Assembly (NCBI GenBank): GCA_903907555.1
Contig: CAIVOO010000095.1
Coordinates: 1-14,041, forward strand
Direction of reading: 5' to 3'
Source: an uncultured archaeon
GTDB lineage: Archaea > Nanobdellota > Nanobdellia > Woesearchaeales > CAIVOO01
DNA length: 14,041 nucleotides
The notes beneath the pieces are model-generated. The model saw nothing but the letters and a program-made list of their open reading frames with translations, ran no database searches and had not been told where the DNA came from. This document shows, piece by piece, positions 1 to 6,214 of this stretch. Each line of letters opens with the position of its first letter. Position 1 is the first letter of the stretch. The position numbers and the translations under genes were made by a program.

Positions 1-294
1 AGTGATATCGGAGGACTAGTATTTAAGGTATTGGGAGCAGCACCTATATTCTATAATTTGGGAGCAGGAGCTGTATTCGGATATTCAGGACTAGAACCAA
101 AAAATCATGAATTCGGAATGCAGTTTTTCGTACAGTCATTGCCTGCTGTTGCAGGAGGAATAGGCTTGGATGACAAGGTTGAAGATTCTATAGAAGGATG
201 TGCGCTGCTAAGCGGAACATTAATGGGAGCTTATGTGGTAAGTTTGATTGTGGGTTATGCAGCAGGAAAAATTGCAAAAATTTTGATAGGATAA
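1..294 (+). CDS. Small glycine-rich membrane protein, 5' end outside window
   Basis: The frame is open from the first base and ends at a TAA at 292-294, so the true start is probably upstream; a TTG at 31 is possible but has no ribosome binding site. The 97 visible residues are rich in Gly, Ala and hydrophobics. There are roughly two membrane-spanning stretches, about residues 10-28 and 66-94, separated by an acidic segment (LDDKVEDSIEG). The C-terminal segment (GYAAGKIAKILIG) resembles in style the C-terminus of the protein at 1459-1809 (AYGAGFVLGKLM), so the two may be distant relatives. It precedes 312-614 by 17 bp on the same strand, suggesting one operon. I do not recognise the family and assign no function. 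Confidence 0.6.
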   Translation, partial: SDIGGLVFKVLGAAPIFYNLGAGAVFGYSGLEPKNHEFGMQFFVQSLPAVAGGIGLDDKVEDSIEGCALLSGTLMGAYVVSLIVGYAAGKIAKILIG

Positions 295-311
295 AGGATT
301 GGAGGAAAAAA

Positions 312-614
312 ATGGAAAAAATAGAGGAATTGGAACAGAAAATAAAAGAAGAGATGAAAGCCAGAAACAGGCTCTGCGATAGAAATGGAAAAGGAATGGT
401 TGTGCCGTTCGCTGGAGGGATGTTTGCTGGAATGGGATTGCTGTACATAGCGAAATCAGAAGCTGAGTTCATGTTTGGAGCAGCAATTATGGGATATGCA
501 GTAGCTTGTTTGGGCTTTGGATTGCTAGCTAATGGATATGAAATTGGCAAATATGACAAGAAGATAGATGGAATGAAGTTAGAATTAGAATCCATGAAAA
601 AAGTGCAGATGTGA
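312..614 (+). CDS. Two-pass membrane protein with flanking coiled coils, unknown function
   Basis: This encodes 100 residues. The start is chosen at 312 because GGAGG lies at 301-305, six bases ahead; an in-frame start at 198 would overlap the upstream gene by about 97 bp and has no such site. Residues 1-20 are a charged helix (MEKIEELEQKIKEEM), residues 29-47 and 52-74 are hydrophobic and Gly-rich, and residues 78-100 are again a charged helix. The layout suggests a hairpin of two membrane helices with both ends on the same side. The next small gene begins one base after the stop codon, so the two are almost certainly co-transcribed. I do not recognise the family. Confidence 0.6.
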   Translation: MEKIEELEQKIKEEMKARNRLCDRNGKGMVVPFAGGMFAGMGLLYIAKSEAEFMFGAAIMGYAVACLGFGLLANGYEIGKYDKKIDGMKLELESMKKVQM

Positions 615-615
615 A

Positions 616-774
616 ATGGCAAAAACGCTTGATTTGGAGAGGCATTTTTTCAAGGTTGCAAAGAATCTTGAAACGCGGAAAGAGGTAAAGGAGACTTTCA
701 TCAAGGAAGTCACAGAAGCTTCAGAGAAATGGATAGACAATAAATTAAGATTCAGGATAATGGGGTTGAAATAA
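616..774 (+). CDS. Small charged protein (52 aa), unknown
   Basis: This ORF is ATG to TAA and encodes 52 residues beginning MAKTLDLERHFFKVAKNL. It starts one base after the TGA of the previous gene (612-614), a spacing typical of translational coupling. The composition is that of a soluble helical protein: Lys/Glu-rich, with several amphipathic stretches and a single Trp. It lies in the operon of small membrane proteins but has no membrane segment of its own. No family is recognised. It is supported only by its position, start codon and protein-like composition. Confidence 0.45.
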   Translation: MAKTLDLERHFFKVAKNLETRKEVKETFIKEVTEASEKWIDNKLRFRIMGLK

Positions 775-943
775 ATATCATGAAAGAAATAATTGTAAGG
801 CAAACAGGGGAAGAGTTCAACCTATTCATACTTTTTTTCGGATGGCATTATCGATTTCTATAGTTATCAAAATATGATTTTAGTTTAGGGTGTTTGAAAA
901 TAGTAAACCAAGTCGGCGGACTTTAATCGCGGAGGAAAATAAA

Positions 944-1324
944 ATGATATCGACAATTATATTTGGAATTATGTGTTCAGCAATAGTTGCAGGAATGTAT
1001 GGATACTCATCTTTGTTCAGACAGGAAGCAGAGATGCAGGCCAGGGGAGATTTTAGGAGAATAGATTCATATGCGCTTCCCAAAAGTGATTCGAAAAAAG
1101 CAAAAAAGCCTGATACTGAAGATGAAGATGATCTTCATAAAAAATATGTGAAGATGTCTACGCCAGTGTTAAAAAATCTTCTGGATCATGAAGAAGATGC
1201 TTTGGAAGGTTTGGAGCGAATGGTTGTGGAAGGAATACTTTCCACAAGACGAAAAAAAGATCGCCAAAGGAGAGATAAACAAGCATTCGATGACTATATG
1301 CCTAGGGCAAATCATTCATATTAG
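944..1324 (+). CDS. Single-pass N-anchored charged protein, unknown
   Basis: This encodes 126 residues. The start is at 944, with GGAGG at 931-935; a GTG at 890 extends the frame by 18 residues but would place that ribosome binding site inside the gene. Residues 2-24 are a hydrophobic helix (ISTIIFGIMCSAIVAGMYGY...), probably an uncleaved membrane anchor. The rest is very hydrophilic: a Ser/Lys/Asp/Glu linker at about 46-65, an acidic helix at 80-95 (DHEEDALEGLERM), and a strongly basic segment at 101-111 (TRRKKDRQRRD). It looks like a cytoplasmic domain tethered to the membrane. A weak TATA-like AATATGA near 870 could serve as promoter. I do not recognise the family. Confidence 0.55.
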   Translation: MISTIIFGIMCSAIVAGMYGYSSLFRQEAEMQARGDFRRIDSYALPKSDSKKAKKPDTEDEDDLHKKYVKMSTPVLKNLLDHEEDALEGLERMVVEGILSTRRKKDRQRRDKQAFDDYMPRANHSY

Positions 1325-1367
1325 ATTTTATTTTTTTATTTTTGATTATATTTTAGTATACTTATCC

Positions 1368-1403
1368 TTTTTGTCAAAAATTAACCTAGAAAAGGTTTAT
1401 TAT
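1368..1403 (+). promoter_or_regulatory. Promoter with upstream palindrome, copy 1
   Basis: A 13-nt palindrome TTTTTG-T-CAAAAA sits at 1368-1380, followed by GAAAAGGTTTATTAT at 1389-1403, whose TTTATTAT (1396-1403) is a TATA box with a purine-rich BRE-like stretch ahead. The predicted transcription start is about 1424, giving a leader of about 35 nt to the ATG at 1459. The same palindrome and TATA box with identical spacing occur at 2347-2382. Confidence 0.6.
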
Positions 1404-1458
1404 TCTCCACATAGATATTACTTGTAAGTGACAAGGTGGTGGGTGTTTGAGGGAAAAA

Positions 1459-1809
1459 ATGTCAAGAAACGGATCAATAGAGGAACTTGTTGATGGCGCG
1501 AAAGCCACAGCAGCAGTAGTAATTTTTGTGCCGTATGTAGCCAGCTTAGCTAGCTCAATAACTTTTGGTTTGATGGAAGGTTATTCAACAGCAAAAGGAG
1601 CTCCAGCTTGTGGTATGTCTGTGGCTTCGGGAGCAGCTTCGTCAGCTTTATTGCTGTCATTCATGGCAGTTGAGTCTCCTGACCTGCTGCAAAAGAGCTA
1701 TGGCGATGAGAGATTGAACTGTAAAAGAGTCGGCGCGGCAATTGGAAGCTGTGCGGCAATATCTGCAATAGCATATGGTGCAGGTTTTGTATTGGGAAAA
1801 TTGATGTAG
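1459..1809 (+). CDS. Three-pass small membrane protein, unknown
   Basis: This encodes 116 residues. The start is at 1459, directly after GAGGGAAAAA; a TTG at 1447 is in frame but lies upstream of that site. The protein has a short polar N-terminus with an acidic helix (SIEELVDG), then three hydrophobic Ala/Gly/Ser-rich stretches at about 17-39, 48-71 and 91-114. The loop between the second and third (SPDLLQKSYGDERLNCKR) is charged and contains one Cys. It is followed 18 bp later by the receiver-domain protein at 1828, so the two are probably expressed together from the promoter at 1396-1403. A role as membrane partner of that receiver is inference only. I do not recognise the family. Confidence 0.6.
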   Translation: MSRNGSIEELVDGAKATAAVVIFVPYVASLASSITFGLMEGYSTAKGAPACGMSVASGAASSALLLSFMAVESPDLLQKSYGDERLNCKRVGAAIGSCAAISAIAYGAGFVLGKLM

Positions 1810-1827
1810 ATGTTTGAGGGAGAAAAA

Positions 1828-2289
1828 ATGACACAAATAAAATTATTAATAGTTGAGGATAGGGAAGAGAATGTGAATGCTGCCAAACAGTATTTCAGCT
1901 CTATGCCTAATGTTGAGGTAGAGTTTGCTTCAGACTACGAGCAGGGTCTTGAGAAGCTGATGAAAGGCTTTTACGCAGGAGCAATACTTGATGTAGAACT
2001 GCCGAAGAAAGCTGGAATGGAGCCTGAAAAGCTTGGGTATGACTTAGCGCAGAAAGCTATGGAGTGCAAGACACCTCATGTGCTTCTGACAGGATACTTT
2101 CATCATGGCGACATTTCAAAAGTGCTGCTTGAAGATGATAATTGCTGCTTAAAATCCGGGCCTGTGAAGAGCAATCCGGCAGCATGGGAAATAGCATACA
2201 TAGAGCTAAGCAAGATAGCACCTCTTGAAATGATACAAAAGGCAAAAGACAGGCATGCTAAAGTTAAGAAATATTTGCAAGAAAGCTAA
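1828..2289 (+). CDS. Stand-alone response regulator receiver-like protein
   Basis: This encodes 153 residues. The start is at 1828, preceded by GAGGGAGAAAAA; an in-frame ATG at 1810 would put that site inside the gene. The fold pattern is that of a CheY-like receiver. Strand 1 is KLLIVED with acidic pair E10/D11, strand 3 is AGAILDVELP with phosphoacceptor candidate D55, strand 4 is HVLLTGY with T88, and strand 5 is CCLKSG with K109. These sit where CheY has D12/D13, D57, T87 and K109. A long loop follows D55 (residues 59-72), and a helical extension of about 40 residues (114-153) replaces any DNA-binding domain. It would act by protein-protein contact. No histidine kinase is in the window. 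Its phosphorylation in vivo is untested. Confidence 0.7.
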   Translation: MTQIKLLIVEDREENVNAAKQYFSSMPNVEVEFASDYEQGLEKLMKGFYAGAILDVELPKKAGMEPEKLGYDLAQKAMECKTPHVLLTGYFHHGDISKVLLEDDNCCLKSGPVKSNPAAWEIAYIELSKIAPLEMIQKAKDRHAKVKKYLQES

Positions 2290-2346
2290 AAGCAGGCTAA
2301 TGTAGTGAAATATTGATAAAGCGTATTATTAGATTCATTTTTCTCC

Positions 2347-2382
2347 TTTTTGTCAAAATTTTCTTATGAAAAGGTTTATTAT
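2347..2382 (+). promoter_or_regulatory. Promoter with upstream palindrome, copy 2
   Basis: TTTTTGTCAAAA at 2347-2358 is followed by GAAAAGGTTTATTAT at 2368-2382 (TATA box 2375-2382). The distance from the palindrome centre (2353) to the TATA box is 22 nt, the same as in the copy at 1368-1403, while the bases between have diverged. The predicted transcript start near 2402-2405 leaves a short leader containing GGGGTGAT (2413-2420) before the ATG at 2424. Confidence 0.6.
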
Positions 2383-2423
2383 CTGTACCAATAAGATACC
2401 CTGCATACCAATGGGGTGATAGC

Positions 2424-2873
2424 ATGAGAAAAATCATCGTGAAAAAAATAACAGCGGCATCGGATGACATTAACGCTGTGGTAAAAGAGGCATTAGGCGA
2501 AATTAAAGGTGGGGTAAGCCAGGTTTATGTTGTAATAAAGGAGAATCCAGTCAAGCTCAAAACACCTCACGGAACAGAGCTCGAGCCCGGAAGCTTCAGC
2601 ATAACGAAGCCGAACGGCTTGAAGCTTTTTGAAGGAGAGGCTTTCGACATAAAAAAAACTGTCGAGAGCAAGATAAGAAATCTGGTGAGGGATGGAGCAG
2701 AGCCAGTATTCTTGGTTGTGATAAACAAAAGGAGAACGAATAAAGCCCGCATAATTAGATACGAACCAAAAGTTGGAAACGAAAAACTCGAGTTATTAGT
2801 TGTTGACAGGGCAGAGAATCGAGATGCAGCAAAAAAGTTTTCGACACGCAGTCCGATGTATCAGGAATGCTGA
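2424..2873 (+). CDS. Unknown protein ending in an apparent receiver-domain fragment
   Basis: This encodes 149 residues. The ATG at 2424 is preceded by GGGGTGAT at 2413-2420. Residues 1-115 form an unrecognised soluble alpha/beta-looking domain with two strongly hydrophobic strands (VSQVYVVIKE, PVFLVVINK). Residues 121-140 (KLELLVVDRAENRDAAKKFS) match the first strand and helix of the receiver protein at 1828-2289 (LLIVEDREENVNAAKQYFS), then the frame ends nine residues later. The break falls just after A AAA AAG (2831-2837), a slippery sequence correctly phased for a -1 shift. The -1 frame continues for 24 plausible residues to a TAA at 2909-2911. The gene may be truncated, frameshifted, or subject to programmed frameshifting. 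The N-terminal function is unknown. Confidence 0.55.
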   Translation: MRKIIVKKITAASDDINAVVKEALGEIKGGVSQVYVVIKENPVKLKTPHGTELEPGSFSITKPNGLKLFEGEAFDIKKTVESKIRNLVRDGAEPVFLVVINKRRTNKARIIRYEPKVGNEKLELLVVDRAENRDAAKKFSTRSPMYQEC

Positions 2874-2898
2874 AACTTATAGGGGAAGAGGTGAGAAA

Positions 2899-3132
2899 AT
2901 GGAATCGATAATGAAACAAATGATGGAAGACAGGATACCTAGATTTGGAGAATGCAAAACATTGTGGAAACACCAAAAACACTGCCCTATGTGCAAAGAG
3001 TTGTTTGCAACAAAAAAATACACGCAATGCATGTGCGATAGCTGCGAACAGAAATACAGAAGCGTATCAGAAGAACACGCAATATCCCGTGTGCTCATGA
3101 AAGCAAGAGCTTGTGTGCATCACAGCATCTAA
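2899..3132 (+). CDS. Small zinc-ribbon-like protein
   Basis: This encodes 77 residues. The start is at 2899, with GAGGTGAG at 2888-2895; the frame is open further upstream to 2800 but that part overlaps the preceding gene and has no ribosome binding site. Two Cys pairs, HCPMC near residues 28-32 and CDSC near residues 48-51 (preceded by a further Cys in CMC), are spaced as in zinc ribbons. The C-terminus is helical and basic, with a second Cys/His group (ACVHH). It could be a nucleic-acid-binding or protein-binding adaptor; the sequence does not say which. It probably shares the promoter at 2375-2382 with the preceding gene and ends 39 bp from the converging rps7 stop. Confidence 0.55.
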   Translation: MESIMKQMMEDRIPRFGECKTLWKHQKHCPMCKELFATKKYTQCMCDSCEQKYRSVSEEHAISRVLMKARACVHHSI

Positions 3133-3171
3133 AGAAAGATATTCAAATAACGCTAATAAAAATATGCTGGC

Positions 3172-3771
3172 TTACCTGCTAGCGTCCGCCTGTCTCTCTA
3201 ACTCCATCTTCTTTGCGATGGCGCTTGAGGAATTGCTGTTGTTATAGGCGCCGATTATCTCATCTGCAAGATATTCATAAGATTTCTTCTTAGAATCCTT
3301 TGCTTTCTGATAAGAGCTTTGGACAAATAATCTTAATGCGATGTCAATTCTTCTCTGAGGAGCGCATTCTACTGCTTTTGGATATCTTGCTCCGCCGTAT
3401 TCGATTGTGACTATCTCTTCCCTTGGCGCTGCATTCTCAAGCGCTTTCACAAAAACCTTTATCGGGTTTTCTTTTGTCTTCTGCTCAACTAATCGGAATG
3501 CTTTCTCAACCAAGTCATAAGTTGTCTGTGATTTTCCGCCGCAGTAGCCAGAATATCTTGTATGCTTCTTTCCCTTGTGCCCTGGCTGCATCAGCTTATT
3601 GATTAATCTTTCAACAATGAATATTTTTGACTTGTGGAACCTGTCGCCTGCGTATCTTGCTCCTGTTTTAGGAACGATTTTCGGCTCAAGCGTTATGTAA
3701 TTCTTCAATCCTTCATCCACCACTGCAATTCCTTCTACGCTCCACCTGTTGAATGCTTTTACTTCGCTCAT
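3172..3771 (-). CDS. rps7: 30S ribosomal protein S7 (uS7)
   Basis: This encodes 199 residues, an archaeal-length uS7, which binds the 3' major domain of 16S rRNA in the small-subunit head and lines the E-site mRNA exit. Family signatures are a basic stretch with KHTRYSGYCGGKSQ at about 69-82, ALENAAPREEI at 110-120, and GGARYPKAVECAPQRRIDIALR at 126-147. The C-terminus keeps the archaeal KKMELERQADASR pattern. Its ATG overlaps the rps12 stop by four bases (ATGA), indicating translational coupling. In many archaea elongation factor genes follow; here the operon simply ends, with a convergent + strand gene 39 bp away. No clear terminator hairpin is visible in that gap. Confidence 0.97.
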   Translation of the reverse strand: MSEVKAFNRWSVEGIAVVDEGLKNYITLEPKIVPKTGARYAGDRFHKSKIFIVERLINKLMQPGHKGKKHTRYSGYCGGKSQTTYDLVEKAFRLVEQKTKENPIKVFVKALENAAPREEIVTIEYGGARYPKAVECAPQRRIDIALRLFVQSSYQKAKDSKKKSYEYLADEIIGAYNNSNSSSAIAKKMELERQADASR

Positions 3772-4205
3772 TTTCTAGCCTTCTCAATCTTTCCCTGTCT
3801 CAATGCAAGAATTGACTGATCATTGACCTTGATAACCTGCCATCTGACTCCCGGGATGTCTCCCATGGACCTGCCCATCTTTCCGCCGATGCATTCGACA
3901 ATAACTTCGTCGTGCTCGTCAATCAGTTTGATGGCTCCGTCTCCTGGCGCAAATGCTGTTATCTGCCTGCCGTTTTTTATCAATTGAACGCGAACGCATT
4001 TTCTCATGGCAGAGTTTGGCTGCTTTGCCTCTAACTGAACCTTTTCAAGAACTATTCCTTTAGCCTGCGAGGATCCTTCGAGAGGATCTGCCTTTCGCTT
4101 AAGATTAAGAGTGCTTCTTACAAACCACTTGTTGTTCCATTTGAAATTCGCTCTTCTGTTTTTGAGCTTCTTTCCTGCGTTTATTCCTGATGATTTTTTA
4201 CTCAT
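3768..4205 (-). CDS. rps12: 30S ribosomal protein S12 (uS12)
   Basis: This encodes 145 residues, the archaeal/eukaryotic S12/S23 type of decoding-centre protein. The signature KQPNSAMRKCVRVQL occupies residues 61-75, the loop that contacts the A-site codon-anticodon helix. APGDGAIKLIDEHDEV (86-101) and GDIPGVRWQVIKV (115-127) are also characteristic. The N-terminal 40 residues are the usual basic extension. The start is at 4205, with GGAGG at 4216-4220 about ten bases upstream. It is the first gene after a 141-bp gap and has its own TATA box at 4244-4252, so rps12-rps7 can be transcribed apart from the polymerase genes. Its stop overlaps the rps7 start by four bases. Confidence 0.97.
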   Translation of the reverse strand: MSKKSSGINAGKKLKNRRANFKWNNKWFVRSTLNLKRKADPLEGSSQAKGIVLEKVQLEAKQPNSAMRKCVRVQLIKNGRQITAFAPGDGAIKLIDEHDEVIVECIGGKMGRSMGDIPGVRWQVIKVNDQSILALRQGKIEKARK

Positions 4206-4207
4206 TT

Positions 4208-4266
4208 GTCAAAAACCTCCAACGGGTTTTTTGGTTATTATTTTTTTATATCTCGAGGTTTTTGAC
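4208..4266. repeat. 12-bp perfect inverted repeat around the rps12 promoter
   Basis: The arms are GTCAAAAACCTC (4208-4219) and GAGGTTTTTGAC (4255-4266), perfectly complementary. The TATA box lies between them. Only the rps12-proximal arm would be in the transcript, so this looks like a DNA operator pair rather than an RNA hairpin. The proximal arm includes part of the rps12 ribosome binding site. Confidence 0.7.
4244..4252 (-). promoter_or_regulatory. TATA box of rps12-rps7
   Basis: On the - strand this reads ATATAAAAA. The predicted start, about 25 nt downstream near 4222-4220, falls at the GGAGG ribosome binding site, leaving a very short leader of about 16 nt. The box lies inside the 12-bp inverted repeat 4208-4219/4255-4266. 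Confidence 0.55.
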
Positions 4267-4298
4267 GCTCAAAATTTCGCGAACGTCGGTTTTTGAGC
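4267..4298. repeat. 8-bp inverted repeat in nusA-rps12 gap
   Basis: The arms are GCTCAAAA (4267-4274) and TTTTGAGC (4291-4298), with a 16-nt spacer rich in CG steps. It abuts the repeats on both sides without a spare base. Read on the - strand it could form a hairpin in the 3' trailer of the nusA transcript. Confidence 0.6.
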
Positions 4299-4347
4299 AC
4301 AACAAAATTCCTCGATTTCCACTTCATTTGAAGTGAAATTTTGTTGT
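4299..4347 (-). terminator. Compound hairpin overlapping the nusA stop codon
   Basis: The outer arms ACAACAAAATT (4299-4309) and AATTTTGTTGT (4337-4347) are 11-bp perfect complements, enclosing a second hairpin CACTTC-ATTT-GAAGTG (4320-4335). The right arm includes the first base of the nusA TAA. It is placed to end or protect the rpoH-to-nusA transcript. Its role as terminator is inference; no long U tract follows on the - strand. Confidence 0.5.
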
Positions 4348-4760
4348 TACATTACCTTTATTTCTTTTATTGGGAAATATCTCCTGACCTTCTCCTCAAG
4401 GGCTCGAAGGTTTGAGGCGTTTCTTCCAATGATGTATCCGCGCGTCTTCAAGTCCGCGGCTTCCAGCGTCACAACGCCGTCCATCTCCTCTATTTGGTTT
4501 ACCCGTAGAGGATATAGCATGTTTTTCACAAACTCTAGCACGTCAGGGTTAAATTCTACTATTTTAATCTTTCTGTTAAGCGCCTCGCTTATCCGTCTCA
4601 CATTTGAGCCATGCTTTCCAAGCGCCTTCCCCAGCTCGTGCTCTTGAACAACGAACACAACAGATTCGCTGTCCATGAAAATATCCTTAGTCTTTGCCTG
4701 AGTCAGAGTCTCAAACATATTCATAAGCTTGATTAAGTTTGAGTCGTAAACTATTTTCAT
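4347..4760 (-). CDS. nusA: Archaeal NusA-like KH-domain transcription factor
   Basis: This encodes 137 residues, the usual short archaeal NusA, which has only the two KH RNA-binding domains and lacks the bacterial N-terminal polymerase-binding and S1 domains. KH1 covers about residues 33-70, with the GKHG loop at 48-51 and following basic residues. KH2 covers about 95-137, with GRNA at 112-115. It is thought to act in transcription elongation or termination, or in rRNA biogenesis. Its ATG overlaps the rpl30e stop by four bases. Its own stop codon runs into the first of three abutting inverted repeats that separate it from rps12. Confidence 0.93.
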   Translation of the reverse strand: MKIVYDSNLIKLMNMFETLTQAKTKDIFMDSESVVFVVQEHELGKALGKHGSNVRRISEALNRKIKIVEFNPDVLEFVKNMLYPLRVNQIEEMDGVVTLEAADLKTRGYIIGRNASNLRALEEKVRRYFPIKEIKVM

Positions 4761-5020
4761 TTGGCTATGCTGAGAACTGAGACATTGAACGGTTTCTTGC
4801 AGATAACCGAAATCTCATCACTGTGCTCCTTCAATTCTACAACAAGAGTATCTGAAAGCTTCGCATAATACTTTATGTCTTCCCTGGTTTCCTTCGGACA
4901 GTTTGCTGTCACGAAGATTTTCGCAAGCTTTCCAAGCTTCAAGGCCTTAAGCGACCTTTCAGTCCCTACAATCAACCTGTCTGATTCCAAATTGGTTATT
5001 ATATCGTCTGTATCTGCCAT
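4757..5020 (-). CDS. rpl30e: 50S ribosomal protein L30e (eL30)
   Basis: This encodes 87 residues of the L7Ae/L30e/S12e RNA-binding fold. The signature GTERSLKALKLGKLAKIFVT spans about residues 19-38, followed by ANCPKE. It is slightly shorter than the usual 95-105 residues. The start is at 5020, with AGGAG at 5029-5033. The 44-bp gap after rpoA'' includes TTTATAAA (5044-5051, read on the - strand), which resembles a TATA box, but a start there would fall almost on the ATG and lose the ribosome binding site, so read-through from rpoA'' is more likely. The position between rpoA'' and nusA is the conserved archaeal order. Confidence 0.93.
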   Translation of the reverse strand: MADTDDIITNLESDRLIVGTERSLKALKLGKLAKIFVTANCPKETREDIKYYAKLSDTLVVELKEHSDEISVICKKPFNVSVLSIAK

Positions 5021-5064
5021 TTTATTATCTCCTAAATGCGTGATTTATAAATTTTCCCCCAAAT

Positions 5065-6204
5065 TTATGTCTTTTTCGGCAATTTCATTGTCAAGCCAGG
5101 CAATCCTGTTCCTGACGGTACAACCTGATTAAGCATTACATTCTCTATAACGCTGTTCAGCTTGTCCTCCTCTCCTACAAGGCTTGCTTTTATTATGTGC
5201 TTGATTGGAGTCTCGAAAGATGCCCTTGCCAAAACGCTCGACTTGTCATTTACAACCCCGTATCTTGTGATTCCCTTCACATATCCAGAGACGCACATTG
5301 TATCAGCAACCAACATTATGTGCCTCATGTCGATGCTGATGCCCTGGCTCTTGATGACTTTCATCAATTCGTCAATTATTACCTGCCTTGCAGCTTCAAT
5401 CCCGAAAACATCCCTTATCTCGTGAACATCATTGCTTCTTGTTCTTGTCGCGTCGACAAATTCGAGTGTGAGGATTGATTTCATGTTGGTTCCTGCTGTC
5501 AATATTATGTATTCGTTGCCTTTCTTTACGGGCAGCACTTGCTTTATTCCCTTGACGCCTGCAATATGTATTAGCTTAAGCCTCTCTTTGAGCTTGTAAG
5601 TTTTATTCAGGCTTTCTTCCTTGTCATCAAGCTTAACAATCAGGCTTGAGCCGTTCTGCTTTACTGCAATCCCCTTGAATGACTTTGAAATTATCTTTCC
5701 GACTGCAGCTGCTGTCAGCCCGTAATTCTTTGCCTTGTTTTCATTGATCCTGATTTCCACAATAGCATCGACAAGATTGATTGAGAATTCTGAAGCAACA
5801 TCCTCAACAACAACTTCCTTTATCTGCATTGCAAGCTCTTTGACATTCCCTCCCTGATTATACGGCGCCTTCAGGTAAACTTCAACCATGGGAGTGCTTA
5901 TGCTCTTTCTTCCGTCGAGAATTTCAATTATTCTTGGAAGACCCATGGTAACGTTCATCTCTGAAACGCCTGCAAAGTGGAATGTGTTTAGGGTCATCTG
6001 GGTGCCTGGCTCTCCAATAGATTCTGCAGCAACAAGGCCGACGCATTCGCCTACATCAATCTTTGCCTTTTCGTATTCGTCGACAACCTTTTCAAAAATT
6101 TCTTTTAGCTTTGCCTTTGTTATATTTGCTGGAAGATTTTTTTTGATATCATCTATCAGCTTTGCCGGCAGCTTGTCTTCATATTCTTTGAATATTTCTT
6201 CCAT
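5065..6204 (-). CDS. rpoA2: DNA-directed RNA polymerase subunit A''
   Basis: This encodes 379 residues, the C-terminal third of the largest polymerase subunit (bacterial beta' C-terminus, eukaryotic RPB1 C-terminus), here a separate polypeptide as usual in archaea. It supplies the bridge-helix continuation and the trigger loop, ESIGEPGTQMTLNTFHFAGV at residues 61-80, followed by TMGLPRIIEILDGRK. A further conserved region, RTRSNDVHEIRDVFGIEAAR, lies in the middle, and the C-terminus has the jaw/clamp motif LARASFETPIKHI. The start is at 6204, with a strong AGGTGA at 6211-6216 that overlaps the rpoA' stop codon. No intein or insertion is visible. Confidence 0.97.
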   Translation of the reverse strand: MEEIFKEYEDKLPAKLIDDIKKNLPANITKAKLKEIFEKVVDEYEKAKIDVGECVGLVAAESIGEPGTQMTLNTFHFAGVSEMNVTMGLPRIIEILDGRKSISTPMVEVYLKAPYNQGGNVKELAMQIKEVVVEDVASEFSINLVDAIVEIRINENKAKNYGLTAAAVGKIISKSFKGIAVKQNGSSLIVKLDDKEESLNKTYKLKERLKLIHIAGVKGIKQVLPVKKGNEYIILTAGTNMKSILTLEFVDATRTRSNDVHEIRDVFGIEAARQVIIDELMKVIKSQGISIDMRHIMLVADTMCVSGYVKGITRYGVVNDKSSVLARASFETPIKHIIKASLVGEEDKLNSVIENVMLNQVVPSGTGLPGLTMKLPKKT

Positions 6205-6214
6205 TGTGAATCAC

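Noticed and set aside
198..311. An upstream start with a Cys-rich N-terminus (CAAKRN...CGLCSRKNC) for the 312 gene.
   Set aside because: It lies in another frame over the end of the 1-294 gene and has no ribosome binding site, whereas GGAGG precedes 312.
780..863. A 27-codon ORF (MKEIIVRQTGEEFN...) resembling the start of the 2424 protein.
   Set aside because: It is too short, has no ribosome binding site, and its likeness to MRKIIVKK is only a few residues; it could be a gene fragment but this cannot be supported.
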